From assembly GCA_050251635.1 (NCBI GenBank), contig JBFWML010000014.1, positions 1 through 45,143 of the forward strand: a stretch of 45,143 nt of DNA. Direction: 5' to 3'. Of the stretch, positions 38,103 to 45,143 are shown in pieces; within the stretch, counting starts at the first letter, position 1, and the number at the start of each line of letters is the position of its first letter. The position numbers and the translations under genes were made by a program. The stretch comes from JBFWML01 sp050251635 (GTDB lineage Bacteria; Campylobacterota; Campylobacteria; Campylobacterales; SZUA-545). The notes below the pieces were generated by a model. That model was not told the DNA's origin. It searched no databases and saw only the letters and a list, made by a program, of their open reading frames with translations.

Positions 38103-39046
38103 GGCCTGTTGCCACCTTCGGGCGGTATCTCTTTGCGCGTTTCGGGTTTCCGGTGCGCAAGATTCCGCTCTCCATTCCCGGCTTAACCTGCCCGAATATC
38201 GACGGAACATTGGGGCGGGGCGGCTGCACCTACTGTGAGAACGAATCCTTTAGCCCCAACCTGAAAGAAAAAAGCCGCTTTTTTCTCTCGCCCAAAACCT
38301 TGGAAAATCCGCTGATCGAGCGTCAGATCGAGGCGCTGACTAGCCAGTATCTCTCCACCGCAAAGGCGTTAAAAAAGCAGGGGTTTCGCGGGTTTATCGC
38401 CTATTTTCAATCTTTTTCAAACACCTATGCACCCGTCGAAACCCTCAAAAGACTCTATGAGCGCGCGCTAAGGTTGCCCGGTTGCGTGGGGCTTTCCATC
38501 GGAACCCGAGCCGACTGCATTACCCAGGAGAGTTTGGATTATCTGGCCGATCTGGCGCGGCGGACGGAGCTTTGGGTGGAGATTGGCGTTCAGAGTAGCC
38601 ATGACAAAACGCTGGACTTGATTAACCGTTGCGAACGGTTTGAGGCGGTGGCGCAGATGATTGGCCGCCTAAGGGAGCGCAACATCCGCGTGTGCGCCCA
38701 TCTCATCTTCGGCCTGCCTGCGGAGGATGGGGCGATGATGCTCGAAACGTTGCGGCGGGTTGTGGCCTTGGGTGTAGAGTCGATCAAAATCCATCCACTC
38801 TATGTCGTTAAAAATACGGCGCTGGCCGCCTCTTTGCGGGCGGGCGGTTTTGAGCCGATGGATGAAGAGACCTATTTAGCGTTGGTGACCCGTGCGCTTG
38901 CGCAGTTGCCCGAGGGGATAATTGTTCAGCGCGTGAGTGCCGGAATCGATGACGAATCGCTGCTTGCGCCGTCGTGGTGCCGCAATAAAAACCGTGTGAT
39001 GGGCAAGCTGCGTGCGCGGCTGCTCAAAGAAGGCCTGAACTACTAA
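38099..39046 (+). CDS. YhcC-type radical SAM protein (TIGR01212 family)
   Basis: A 315-residue protein. The cluster cysteines lie in GLTCPNIDGTLGRGGCTYC (Cys-x10-Cys-x2-Cys), the unusual spacing of the YhcC family rather than CxxxCxxC. It begins FGRYLFARFGFPVRKIPLSI and ends with the family's MGKLRARLLKEGLNY-like tail. The role in the cell is unknown. The ATG overlaps the purF stop (ATGA), and the 3' end overlaps convergent DUF2393 by 4 bases. Confidence 0.92.
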   Translation: MRPVATFGRYLFARFGFPVRKIPLSIPGLTCPNIDGTLGRGGCTYCENESFSPNLKEKSRFFLSPKTLENPLIERQIEALTSQYLSTAKALKKQGFRGFIAYFQSFSNTYAPVETLKRLYERALRLPGCVGLSIGTRADCITQESLDYLADLARRTELWVEIGVQSSHDKTLDLINRCERFEAVAQMIGRLRERNIRVCAHLIFGLPAEDGAMMLETLRRVVALGVESIKIHPLYVVKNTALAASLRAGGFEPMDEETYLALVTRALAQLPEGIIVQRVSAGIDDESLLAPSWCRNKNRVMGKLRARLLKEGLNY

Positions 39047-39567
39047 CGGCAGCGCAGATTGATTGAAACGGTGAGGTTTTGTTCGTAAGTGACGCCGGGT
39101 AGCTCCACCTCAAAGGGGTGGCGCATTTGCGGCGCGATTGGATGGCTGAGTGTCTGCTCGCCTTGGGAGAGCGGGCGCACCAGCTTGAAAAGATAGTCCG
39201 CAATACCCGTCGGGGGAGGGTAGCCTTTGGTTTTGATCACGCAGCCGTACAGGGTTTGAGAGCCGACGTTGAGCACATGGCCCCGGACGATCGCCTTGTC
39301 TTGATAGTAGAGGTTTTGCAGGGTGACCTCTTGCATAACGGCGGGTTTGTAGAGGCTTTCGACGGCCCAGTAGGCTGCCAAAGGTCCCGCCGTCAGCATG
39401 GCCAGCGAGGTCATCTGCAAAATCAGTGAGGTTTTTGGGCGGTAGGCCATAAAGATGGCGGCCGCCAGAAAGAGAATCACCAGAATAAAAGTGACGCCGA
39501 AGGCGATGGCGTGCCAATGGGTCAGGGAGTAGAGAAAATCGTCCCCCCACGCAATAACGCGCGCCAC
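39043..39567 (-). CDS. DUF2393-type membrane protein
   Basis: A 174-residue protein with two N-terminal membrane helices (HAIAFGVTFILVILFLAAAI and LQMTSLAMLTAGPLAAYWAV) and a beta-rich outer domain (ATIVRGHVLNVGSQTLYGCV-like region). This looks like the DUF2393 family found beside hisIE in Campylobacterota. The only allowed start is GTG at 39567, but no ribosome binding site precedes it. The frame stays open 23 further codons upstream with plausible protein sequence and no ATG, GTG or TTG, so the true start is uncertain. Last gene of the ilvE operon. Confidence 0.8.
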   Translation of the reverse strand: MARVIAWGDDFLYSLTHWHAIAFGVTFILVILFLAAAIFMAYRPKTSLILQMTSLAMLTAGPLAAYWAVESLYKPAVMQEVTLQNLYYQDKAIVRGHVLNVGSQTLYGCVIKTKGYPPPTGIADYLFKLVRPLSQGEQTLSHPIAPQMRHPFEVELPGVTYEQNLTVSINLRCR

Positions 39568-39611
39568 TTCGGGGTGGCCCGTGAAGCGTTCAAGCGCGAT
39601 ATTGAGCTGCT

Positions 39612-40280
39612 CTAGCTGTTTCGTTGCCGTTTCTCCTCAAGGCCGCTGAGGCCTTCGCGCCGCGCAAGCTCCTGACGGATGAGATCGGGGCTGACTCCTT
39701 TGTGGCCCAGCGCAACCAGTGTGTGAAAAAGCAGGTCCGCCGCTTCGTAAACGATCTGTTCGCGATCGTTGTCCTTAACGGCAAAACAAAACTCCCCCGC
39801 CTCTTCGACCACCTTTTTCAAAATGGCGTTGTCACCCTTTTTAAAAAGCGAAGCCACATAGGAGCTGCCCGCGTCGGCCTGTTTGCGCTCCAGGATTGTG
39901 TGATAAAGCGCATCCACAACCCCATAGGCGGTGGCGGGGTCTTTGATGGGTTCGCTGATGATTTTTTCGCTTTGCACGTCGTTGAAAAAGCAGCTTTTGC
40001 GGCCCGTATGGCAGGCCGGTCCGGTCTGTTCAACCACATACAAAACCGCGTCGCCGTCGCAGTCGGAGAGGACTTGCGTAATCTTTTGCAGATGGCCGCT
40101 CTCTTCACCCTTTTTCCACAGCCGTTCGCGGCTGCGGGAATAGTAGTGGGCGTAACCCGTTTGCAGGGTCAGTTCGTAGGCTTCGCGGTTCGCATAGGCC
40201 AGCATCAACACCTCGCCCGTGCCCGCCTCTTGCGTGACAACGGGAATGAGCGGGGTTTTTTGCCAGTCGATGCGAATCAT
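39612..40280 (-). CDS. hisIE: Bifunctional phosphoribosyl-AMP cyclohydrolase/phosphoribosyl-ATP pyrophosphatase
   Basis: Carries out steps 2 and 3 of histidine synthesis. The 222-residue fused protein has the HisI half (1-115) with zinc and magnesium ligands in DCDGDAVLYVVEQTGPACH and GRKSCFFND. The HisE half (about 125-222) has VVEEAGEFCFAVKD and ADLLFHTLVALGHKG. It starts one base after the SPFH stop. No other his gene is nearby, as is common where his genes are scattered. Confidence 0.96.
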   Translation of the reverse strand: MIRIDWQKTPLIPVVTQEAGTGEVLMLAYANREAYELTLQTGYAHYYSRSRERLWKKGEESGHLQKITQVLSDCDGDAVLYVVEQTGPACHTGRKSCFFNDVQSEKIISEPIKDPATAYGVVDALYHTILERKQADAGSSYVASLFKKGDNAILKKVVEEAGEFCFAVKDNDREQIVYEAADLLFHTLVALGHKGVSPDLIRQELARREGLSGLEEKRQRNS

Positions 40281-40281
40281 G

Positions 40282-41361
40282 TTAGCGGCCGATGGAGGAG
40301 GCGCGCTGCGCGTCTTTGTTGTCCACCCAGATATTGGGCACCGCCCCGCCGGGGGTCAGGAAGATTTTGGCGTCTTTGTTTTCGCGCAAAGCTTCGTTGA
40401 ACTTGCCCTGAACTTCGATCTGGCGGAGGTTGATCAGGTTGGGGGTCAAGGACTGGGCGATCAATGCGTTGGCCTTGGCCTGCGCTTCGGCCTCAATGCG
40501 GGTCCGATCGGCGCGGCCCTGAGCGGAAATCCGCTCGGCTTCGGCCAGACCGCGCGCCTCTTCGGCTTTGCGCAGGGCTTCTTGTTTGGCCTGCTCAACC
40601 AGGTTGCGGGCGCGTTCGGCTTCCTGACGGGCCACTTGCACCTGTTCGATCTGCTCTTTGATCCGCGTGGGCAGCACAATGCCGCGCAGCTGAATACCCA
40701 GAAGTCCGATGGACTGGCCGTCGATCTTTTCCAGCGCTTCACGCATACGATCTTCGATTTGCGTGGCGATGACGTTGCGGTTAAGGGGCAGCTCTTCGGC
40801 GGTGTAGTTGCCGATCACGCTGCGCACCACATCGCGGGCGGCGGGGCTGATGGTTTTATCTTCCCAGTTCAGGCCCAGCGTGGCAATGGTAAAGGGAGCC
40901 TGTTCGGCTTTGAGGGCGTACTGGATGGTAATCTCCACATCAACGGGCAGACCGCGGGCGTCCAGAACCGAGATCGGCGGGCGCTCGTTGATACCCCGGC
41001 GATCGCTGATCGCTTCGGCGGCGCTGTAGTTGACCACGCGCATGCGGGTGTCCTGAATGATCACCTTCTGCACAAAGGGAATCACCACATGAAAGCCCGG
41101 CTGCAAAGGCCGCTCTTCGTATTTACCCAGCGTGACCAAAATGCCCACTTCGCCGGAGTTGACAATCACAAAGGGGCGCGCCAGCACCAGCAGCACAACA
41201 AGGCCGATCACGGCATAGATCCAGCCGCCCTTGGGTGCGCCAAAGTTTTTCATAAAGTCCGGGGCGTTCATACCCGGAGGGCGGGGGCCGCCACCGCCGC
41301 CTTCGCCGCCGCCGTTTCCGGCACGCTGTTTCTTGAAATAATCGTTCATATCTGCAGGCAT
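40282..41361 (-). CDS. SPFH/prohibitin-family membrane protein (HflK-like)
   Basis: A 359-residue inner-membrane protein: a glycine/proline-rich cytoplasmic tail (RAGNGGGEGGGGGPRPPG), one membrane helix (WIYAVIGLVVLLVLARPF), then an SPFH domain (SGEVGILVTLGKYEERPLQP) and a long Ala/Glu/Arg coiled coil (ARQEAERARNLVEQAKQEAL) that forms ring assemblies. HflK relatives control the FtsH protease; no hflC partner is adjacent, so a single-gene prohibitin-type ring is likely. AAGGAAA precedes the ATG, 10 bases after the ilvE stop. The order ilvE - SPFH is, as I recall, that of Campylobacter. Confidence 0.9.
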   Translation of the reverse strand: MPADMNDYFKKQRAGNGGGEGGGGGPRPPGMNAPDFMKNFGAPKGGWIYAVIGLVVLLVLARPFVIVNSGEVGILVTLGKYEERPLQPGFHVVIPFVQKVIIQDTRMRVVNYSAAEAISDRRGINERPPISVLDARGLPVDVEITIQYALKAEQAPFTIATLGLNWEDKTISPAARDVVRSVIGNYTAEELPLNRNVIATQIEDRMREALEKIDGQSIGLLGIQLRGIVLPTRIKEQIEQVQVARQEAERARNLVEQAKQEALRKAEEARGLAEAERISAQGRADRTRIEAEAQAKANALIAQSLTPNLINLRQIEVQGKFNEALRENKDAKIFLTPGGAVPNIWVDNKDAQRASSIGR

Positions 41362-41371
41362 TGGTTTCCTT

Positions 41372-42289
41372 TTATTTGATCAATGTCAGGTAGTGGCTGT
41401 AGGCCGGGTTGCGGCCGTAAACCACGTCGAAATAGGCGTTTTGCAGCTTTTCGGTCATTTCGCCGCGCTTGCCGTTGCCGATCGGGCGCGAATCGATTTC
41501 GCGGATGGGGGTCAGCTCCGCCGCGGTTCCGGTGAAAAACGCTTCGTCGGAAACATACACTTCGTCGCGGGTCAGGCGGCGGCGTTCAACGGTGATTCCC
41601 ATGCTTTTTGCCAGCTCGATCACGGTCGCCTGAGTGATGGACTCCAGCGAATTTTCGTTGGGGGGCGTGATCAAAACGCCGTTGCGGACGATAAAGAAGC
41701 ACTCGCCGCTGCCTTCGGCGATAAAACCCTCTTCATCCAAGAGCAGCGCCTCGTCGTAACCCGCCTCTTTGGCTTCGTACTTGGCCATCTGGGAGTTGAG
41801 GTAGTTGGCGCTCGCTTTGGCTTTACCCATCGTGGAGCGGATGGAGTTGCGGGTAAAGGAGCTGATTTTAACGCGAATGCCGTTTTTCAGGCCGTCTTCA
41901 CCCAAGTATGCGCCCCATTCCCACGCGGCGATCGCCACATTGACGGGCGCTTGTTTGTGGTAAACGCCCATGACGCCGTAACCCAAAAAGACGATCGGGC
42001 GCAGATACACGTTGCCGTCGAAGCTGTTTTTCTTCAGCAGTTCGATCTGCGCCTTTTCCAGCTCTTCTACGGAAAAGGGGCAGTTGATCAGCGTGATCTT
42101 GGCGGAGTTAAGAAGCCGCTTGGTGTGGTCACGCAGGCGGAAGATTGCCAGTCCCTTGTCGGTTTTGTAAGCGCGGGTGCCTTCAAACGCGGTGTTGCCG
42201 TAGTGGAGCGAGTGGGTCAGCACGTGAACCTTCGCATCGTCCCATGCCACAAACTTGCCGTCCATCCAGATATATTGAGCCGCTTTCAC
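41372..42289 (-). CDS. ilvE: Branched-chain amino-acid aminotransferase
   Basis: PLP class IV aminotransferase for Leu, Ile and Val. The 305-residue protein starts KAAQYIWMDGKFVAWDDAKV, with HSLHYGNTAFEGTRAY, the PLP lysine in MGKAKASANYLNSQM and DEEGFIAEGSGECFFI. I chose GTG at 42289 (AGAAGG upstream) because the longer frame from 42331 would begin upstream of the -10 box at 42322-42327. First gene of the ilvE - SPFH - hisIE - DUF2393 operon. The final leucine step is thus in the same window as leuB and leuD. Confidence 0.96.
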   Translation of the reverse strand: MKAAQYIWMDGKFVAWDDAKVHVLTHSLHYGNTAFEGTRAYKTDKGLAIFRLRDHTKRLLNSAKITLINCPFSVEELEKAQIELLKKNSFDGNVYLRPIVFLGYGVMGVYHKQAPVNVAIAAWEWGAYLGEDGLKNGIRVKISSFTRNSIRSTMGKAKASANYLNSQMAKYEAKEAGYDEALLLDEEGFIAEGSGECFFIVRNGVLITPPNENSLESITQATVIELAKSMGITVERRRLTRDEVYVSDEAFFTGTAAELTPIREIDSRPIGNGKRGEMTEKLQNAYFDVVYGRNPAYSHYLTLIK

Positions 42290-42321
42290 TGCTATGCCTT
42301 CTTGTGTAAAAAATCGCGCCC

Positions 42322-42327
42322 ATCTTA
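42322..42327 (-). promoter_or_regulatory. Candidate -10 box for the ilvE operon
   Basis: TAAGAT on the minus strand, 32 bases before the preferred GTG start at 42289. It is divergent from the aldehyde dehydrogenase promoter 17 bases away. Confidence 0.45.
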
Positions 42328-42344
42328 CCAAAACGCCCCTTTGT

Positions 42345-42350
42345 TAGAAT
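42345..42350 (+). promoter_or_regulatory. Candidate -10 box for the aldehyde dehydrogenase
   Basis: TAGAAT in TTTGTTAGAATTG, 30 bases before the ATG at 42381, with AAAAAGGA in the leader. Confidence 0.5.
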
Positions 42351-42380
42351 TGCGCACGACAACGGCAAAAAGGACACTCA

Positions 42381-43802
42381 ATGCAAAACCGGGCGGAGAT
42401 TTTGATCGGTTCTCAAGTCAGACAGGCGGCGGATTACACGGTGGTAAAAAACCCCTACGACGGCGCAGAGGCGTCGCGGGCGGCGGTGTGCGGCGTGAAC
42501 GACGCGCTGGACGCGATCGAAACCGCTTACACAGCCCGTAAAAGCGCTGCCAATGCGCCTTTGCACCGCCGGATTGCATGGCTCAATGACGCGGCCTTGC
42601 GGATCGAGCAGAACAAAGAGCTCTACGCCCGCGCCGTCACCGCCGAGAGCGCCAAACCGATCGGCGCGGCGCGTGCAGAGGTGGACCGCTGCATCGAAAC
42701 GATCCGCGTAACGGCAATGGAGGCGCTTAACCTCGGCGGCGAACTGTTTAACACCGACGCCACGCCGTCGGGGGTGAAAACATTGGCCTTTTACAAACGG
42801 GTTCCGGTGGGGGTGGTGGCGGCGATTACCCCCTTTAATTTTCCGCTGAACCTCGTGGCCCACAAAATGGCTCCGGCGCTGGCGGCGGGCAATACGATGG
42901 TGCTCAAACCCGCGCCGCAAACCCCCTATTGCGGTTACCTGCTGGCCCGCGCGTTTATCGACAGCCCCTTTGCCACACCCGACGCGCTGAGCGTCGTGTA
43001 CGGCGACGCAGAGGTGGGCACGGCGCTGATTGCCAACGAGCTGGTGCGCAAGGTCAGTTTTACCGGATCGGTTCCGGTGGGCAAAATTATTCTCAAAAAC
43101 GCGGGGCTGAAAAAGGTGTCCCTCGAATTGGGCGGTAACGCGGCGACCTATGTGACCAAAGAGGCCGACTTGGTTCATGCCGCCGCCCGTTGCGCGATTG
43201 GGGCGTTCGGCAACGCGGGGCAGGTGTGTATCAGTTTGCAGCGCATTTACGTCGATGCCGACGTGCATGATCAGTTCGCGCACCTGCTGGCTAAAGAGGC
43301 GGCCAAACTCAAGGTGGGTAGCTGCCACGACGCGGAGACCTTTATTTCGGCCTTGATCGATGAAAACGCCGCCAAGCGGGCTAAAAACTGGGTCGATCAG
43401 GCCGTGGCCGCTGGGGCGCGGGTTGTCAGCGGCGGCGAGCAAAAAGGCGCGGTGCTTAGCCCAACGGTGCTGGCCGATGTGACCGACGAGATGGCGGTGG
43501 TGTGCGAAGAGGTGTTCGCGCCGATCGTCAGTCTGGTTAAGGTGTTTAGCGCCGATGAGGCCTTTGAGCGGATGAACGATTCGCCCTACGGACTCCAATT
43601 TTCGGTCTTTACAAACGATCTGGCCCTTTCAAAACGGGCAATGGAGGAGCTTGAGTGCGGCGGCGTGGTGATTAACGACATTCCGACCCTGCGGTTCGAT
43701 CTGCAGCCCTACGGCGGCGTCAAATACAGCGGCATCGGGCGCGAGGGGCCGAAATACGCGCTGGAGGAGATGACGGAGATCAGAAGCATCGTGATACGAT
43801 AG
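42381..43802 (+). CDS. NAD(P)-dependent aldehyde dehydrogenase
   Basis: A 473-residue aldehyde dehydrogenase of normal length. Motifs: the cofactor segment ITPFNFPLNLVAHKMAPALA, VSFTGSVPVGKIILKNAG, the general-base glutamate in SLELGGNAATYV (about residue 250) and the catalytic cysteine in GNAGQVCISLQRIYV (about 284). It ends GIGREGPKYALEEMTEIRSI. The family branch resembles lactaldehyde/glyceraldehyde-3-phosphate (non-phosphorylating) or succinate-semialdehyde dehydrogenases; the substrate is not clear. It is divergent from ilvE and upstream of the cyclase gene, with no obvious pathway link. Confidence 0.9.
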   Translation: MQNRAEILIGSQVRQAADYTVVKNPYDGAEASRAAVCGVNDALDAIETAYTARKSAANAPLHRRIAWLNDAALRIEQNKELYARAVTAESAKPIGAARAEVDRCIETIRVTAMEALNLGGELFNTDATPSGVKTLAFYKRVPVGVVAAITPFNFPLNLVAHKMAPALAAGNTMVLKPAPQTPYCGYLLARAFIDSPFATPDALSVVYGDAEVGTALIANELVRKVSFTGSVPVGKIILKNAGLKKVSLELGGNAATYVTKEADLVHAAARCAIGAFGNAGQVCISLQRIYVDADVHDQFAHLLAKEAAKLKVGSCHDAETFISALIDENAAKRAKNWVDQAVAAGARVVSGGEQKGAVLSPTVLADVTDEMAVVCEEVFAPIVSLVKVFSADEAFERMNDSPYGLQFSVFTNDLALSKRAMEELECGGVVINDIPTLRFDLQPYGGVKYSGIGREGPKYALEEMTEIRSIVIR

Positions 43803-43838
43803 TCGCAAAAGTTTACAACTTAAGAAAACGGGGTTTTT

Positions 43839-45143
43839 ATGCCGTTTAAGTGGCTGGGTTTTCAAACTGTGTCCGATGAGGAGCATGTCGCAATCCGTCC
43901 CATTCGTGAGGCGCTGAGCATCTGGCTGATGATGGCGGTCATTGCCGCCGCCAGTTTCGGATGGATCTATCAGCGTTCCCTCGCGCTTCAACAGCAGACG
44001 ATCGATCAGGAGCTAACCTGGCTAGCTTCGACCGCCGCGTCGCTGATCGACGGCGAAAAACACAAACTAATTACGCAGCCGGAACAGACCGACGGCGATC
44101 TGTACAAAAGCCTGATCGCACCGCTGGTGGGTTACCACCGCGCCGCGCCCTCCTTGTATTACGTTTATACGGTGACGCTGATTGACTCCAAAGCCTATTT
44201 TGTGCTGGATACCGCCAAATATGTGCGCGATCTGCGCCCCACCGTCGCGCTTTCCCCCAGCCGCGTGATGGATGTGTACGAAGAGCCCGATCCGGCGATG
44301 GTGCGGGCCCTTGAAAAGGGGATGATCACCGTCGGCGAACTTTACACCGACGAGTTCGGCACCTTTAAAAGCGCCTACGCCCCCTTTTATGATGCAAACA
44401 AAGAGCCCGCCGGCGCGGTCGGCGTGGATTTGAGCGCGCAGGAGTATATGGCCCGCATCGACGAGGTATTTATGGTCTGCCTCTACGGACTGCTCATCTC
44501 CGTGGCGCTGGCGACCCTGATCGCGCTGCTCATTTACAAGGTGCGCTCCAATACCCTCAAGCGCGAGCTGCAATACGACATCGAGCGGCGGGAAAAAGAG
44601 CGGCTCTTGGCGGAGAAAAACCGGGAAAACGAGCGGCTGCTGGCCAACATTCTGCCTCACGCGATCGCCCTGCGGCTTAAGGGGGGCGAAGGACTGATCG
44701 CCGACGCCCACGAGCGGGTGACGGTCGTATTCGTCGATCTGGCGGGTTTTACCCGTTACAGCGCCGGACAGCCCGCGCGGCGTGTGGTGGATACCCTCAA
44801 CCGCATTTTTACGATGATGGATAACCTGACGGTCAAATACAATCTGGAAAAGATCAAAACCATCGGCGATTCGTATATGGTGGTGGGCGGCCTGGATCCG
44901 CTGGATGATGAACACCTAAGCCGCGTGGCGGAGATGACCTTGGAGATGATTGCCGAGTTTGAGACCATTAAAAAGGCGCTCAACGCGCCGGAGTTTAATA
45001 TCCGCGTGGGCGTGGCGACCGGGCCGGTGGTGGCCGGGGTGATCGGCAGCGTGAAGTTTGTCTATGACCTCTGGGGCGATACGGTCAACACCGCCAGCCG
45101 GATGGAGTCCCACTCGCAGCCGGGCAAAATCCAGTGCAACGAA
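43839..45143 (+). CDS. Membrane class III adenylate cyclase, 3' end cut by the window
   Basis: 435 codons are open to the right edge with no stop. Two membrane helices (about 27-44 and 209-233) enclose a ~160-residue periplasmic domain that looks like a Cache-type sensor (YYVYTVTLIDSKAYFVLDTA). A coiled coil (238-270) leads to the cyclase catalytic domain. Metal residues are Asp300 (VVFVDLAGFT) and Asp344 (TIGDSY). Lys340 and Asp410 (VYDLWGDTVNTASRM) are the adenine-specifying pair, with Asn417 and Arg421 also present, so ATP rather than GTP is the predicted substrate. Only the very end of the domain is missing. The ATG lies 36 bases after the dehydrogenase stop. Confidence 0.9.
   Translation, partial: MPFKWLGFQTVSDEEHVAIRPIREALSIWLMMAVIAAASFGWIYQRSLALQQQTIDQELTWLASTAASLIDGEKHKLITQPEQTDGDLYKSLIAPLVGYHRAAPSLYYVYTVTLIDSKAYFVLDTAKYVRDLRPTVALSPSRVMDVYEEPDPAMVRALEKGMITVGELYTDEFGTFKSAYAPFYDANKEPAGAVGVDLSAQEYMARIDEVFMVCLYGLLISVALATLIALLIYKVRSNTLKRELQYDIERREKERLLAEKNRENERLLANILPHAIALRLKGGEGLIADAHERVTVVFVDLAGFTRYSAGQPARRVVDTLNRIFTMMDNLTVKYNLEKIKTIGDSYMVVGGLDPLDDEHLSRVAEMTLEMIAEFETIKKALNAPEFNIRVGVATGPVVAGVIGSVKFVYDLWGDTVNTASRMESHSQPGKIQCNE

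Noticed and set aside
1..45143. CRISPR array, tRNA, rRNA, insertion sequence or prophage
   Set aside because: No regularly spaced repeats, cloverleaf-like segments, transposase motifs or phage genes were seen. Gaps are short and explained by promoters and hairpins. A tRNA scan was not run.

Overview
The window looks like ordinary chromosome from a member of the Campylobacterota (Epsilonproteobacteria) with unusually high GC for that phylum. The basis is neighbourhoods that, from memory, recur in Campylobacter and Helicobacter (rpiB - small membrane protein - apt; a CiaD-position gene - cca - purU; ilvE - SPFH protein - hisIE - DUF2393; trxA/trxB; dapB-purF). Two histidine kinases of the 'HHWRQPL' type and flgF-flgG behind a sigma-54 promoter agree with this. 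A high-GC lineage such as Hydrogenimonas or Nitratifractor relatives is possible, but that is inference. I see no rRNA, tRNA, insertion sequence, prophage or CRISPR array. Genes are tightly packed, with many ATGA, GTGA and TAATG overlaps.

Region 1 (1-8541) is the most interesting part. A leftward operon runs 2OG-Fe(II) oxygenase - class II aldolase - LsrK-type autoinducer-2 kinase - cupin - luxS - metK - partial ORF. It faces a rightward pair: a secreted sugar-type periplasmic binding protein and a membrane histidine kinase, arranged like LuxP/LuxQ. One gene block therefore joins S-adenosylmethionine synthesis, AI-2 synthesis, AI-2 phosphorylation, possible downstream chemistry and possible sensing. 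No Lsr transporter, LsrF, LsrG or LsrR is visible.

Region 2 (8538-12341) reads leftward: cutA-argB, a small tetraheme cytochrome, and vapB-vapC-thpR-ykgJ. It is followed by an AT-rich rightward orphan gene of unknown function. Region 3 (12342-18383) is sulfur-centred: mnmA and an E1-like ThiF/MoeB protein leftward, then a CymR-like Rrf2 regulator, cysK, an O-acetylhomoserine sulfhydrylase gene, yjbQ and an AEC transporter rightward. A perfect inverted repeat overlaps the -35 box of the regulator promoter. Region 4 (18380-21772, leftward) holds a tandem universal stress protein, a SulP anion transporter and an orphan histidine kinase.

Region 5 (21877-29307, mostly rightward) holds rpiB, a coiled-coil membrane protein, apt, a DCC protein (leftward), trpB, flgF-flgG with a sigma-54 promoter and a clear terminator, an Omp85-like barrel without POTRA domains, and a double-receiver PP2C phosphatase. 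Region 6 (29320-39046, rightward) carries leuD-leuB, two small proteins, cca, purU, a methyltransferase, trxA, an anchored thioredoxin-like protein, trxB, dapB, purF and a YhcC-type radical SAM protein. Region 7 (39043-42327, leftward) is ilvE - SPFH - hisIE - DUF2393. The window closes rightward with an aldehyde dehydrogenase and a class III adenylate cyclase cut by the window end.

Several operon heads have a -10-like hexamer only 5-7 bases from the start codon and no Shine-Dalgarno sequence, suggesting leaderless transcripts. Start codons were revised from the longest reading frame where a ribosome binding site, promoter or protein family start argued for it. All promoter and operator calls come from motif inspection only.
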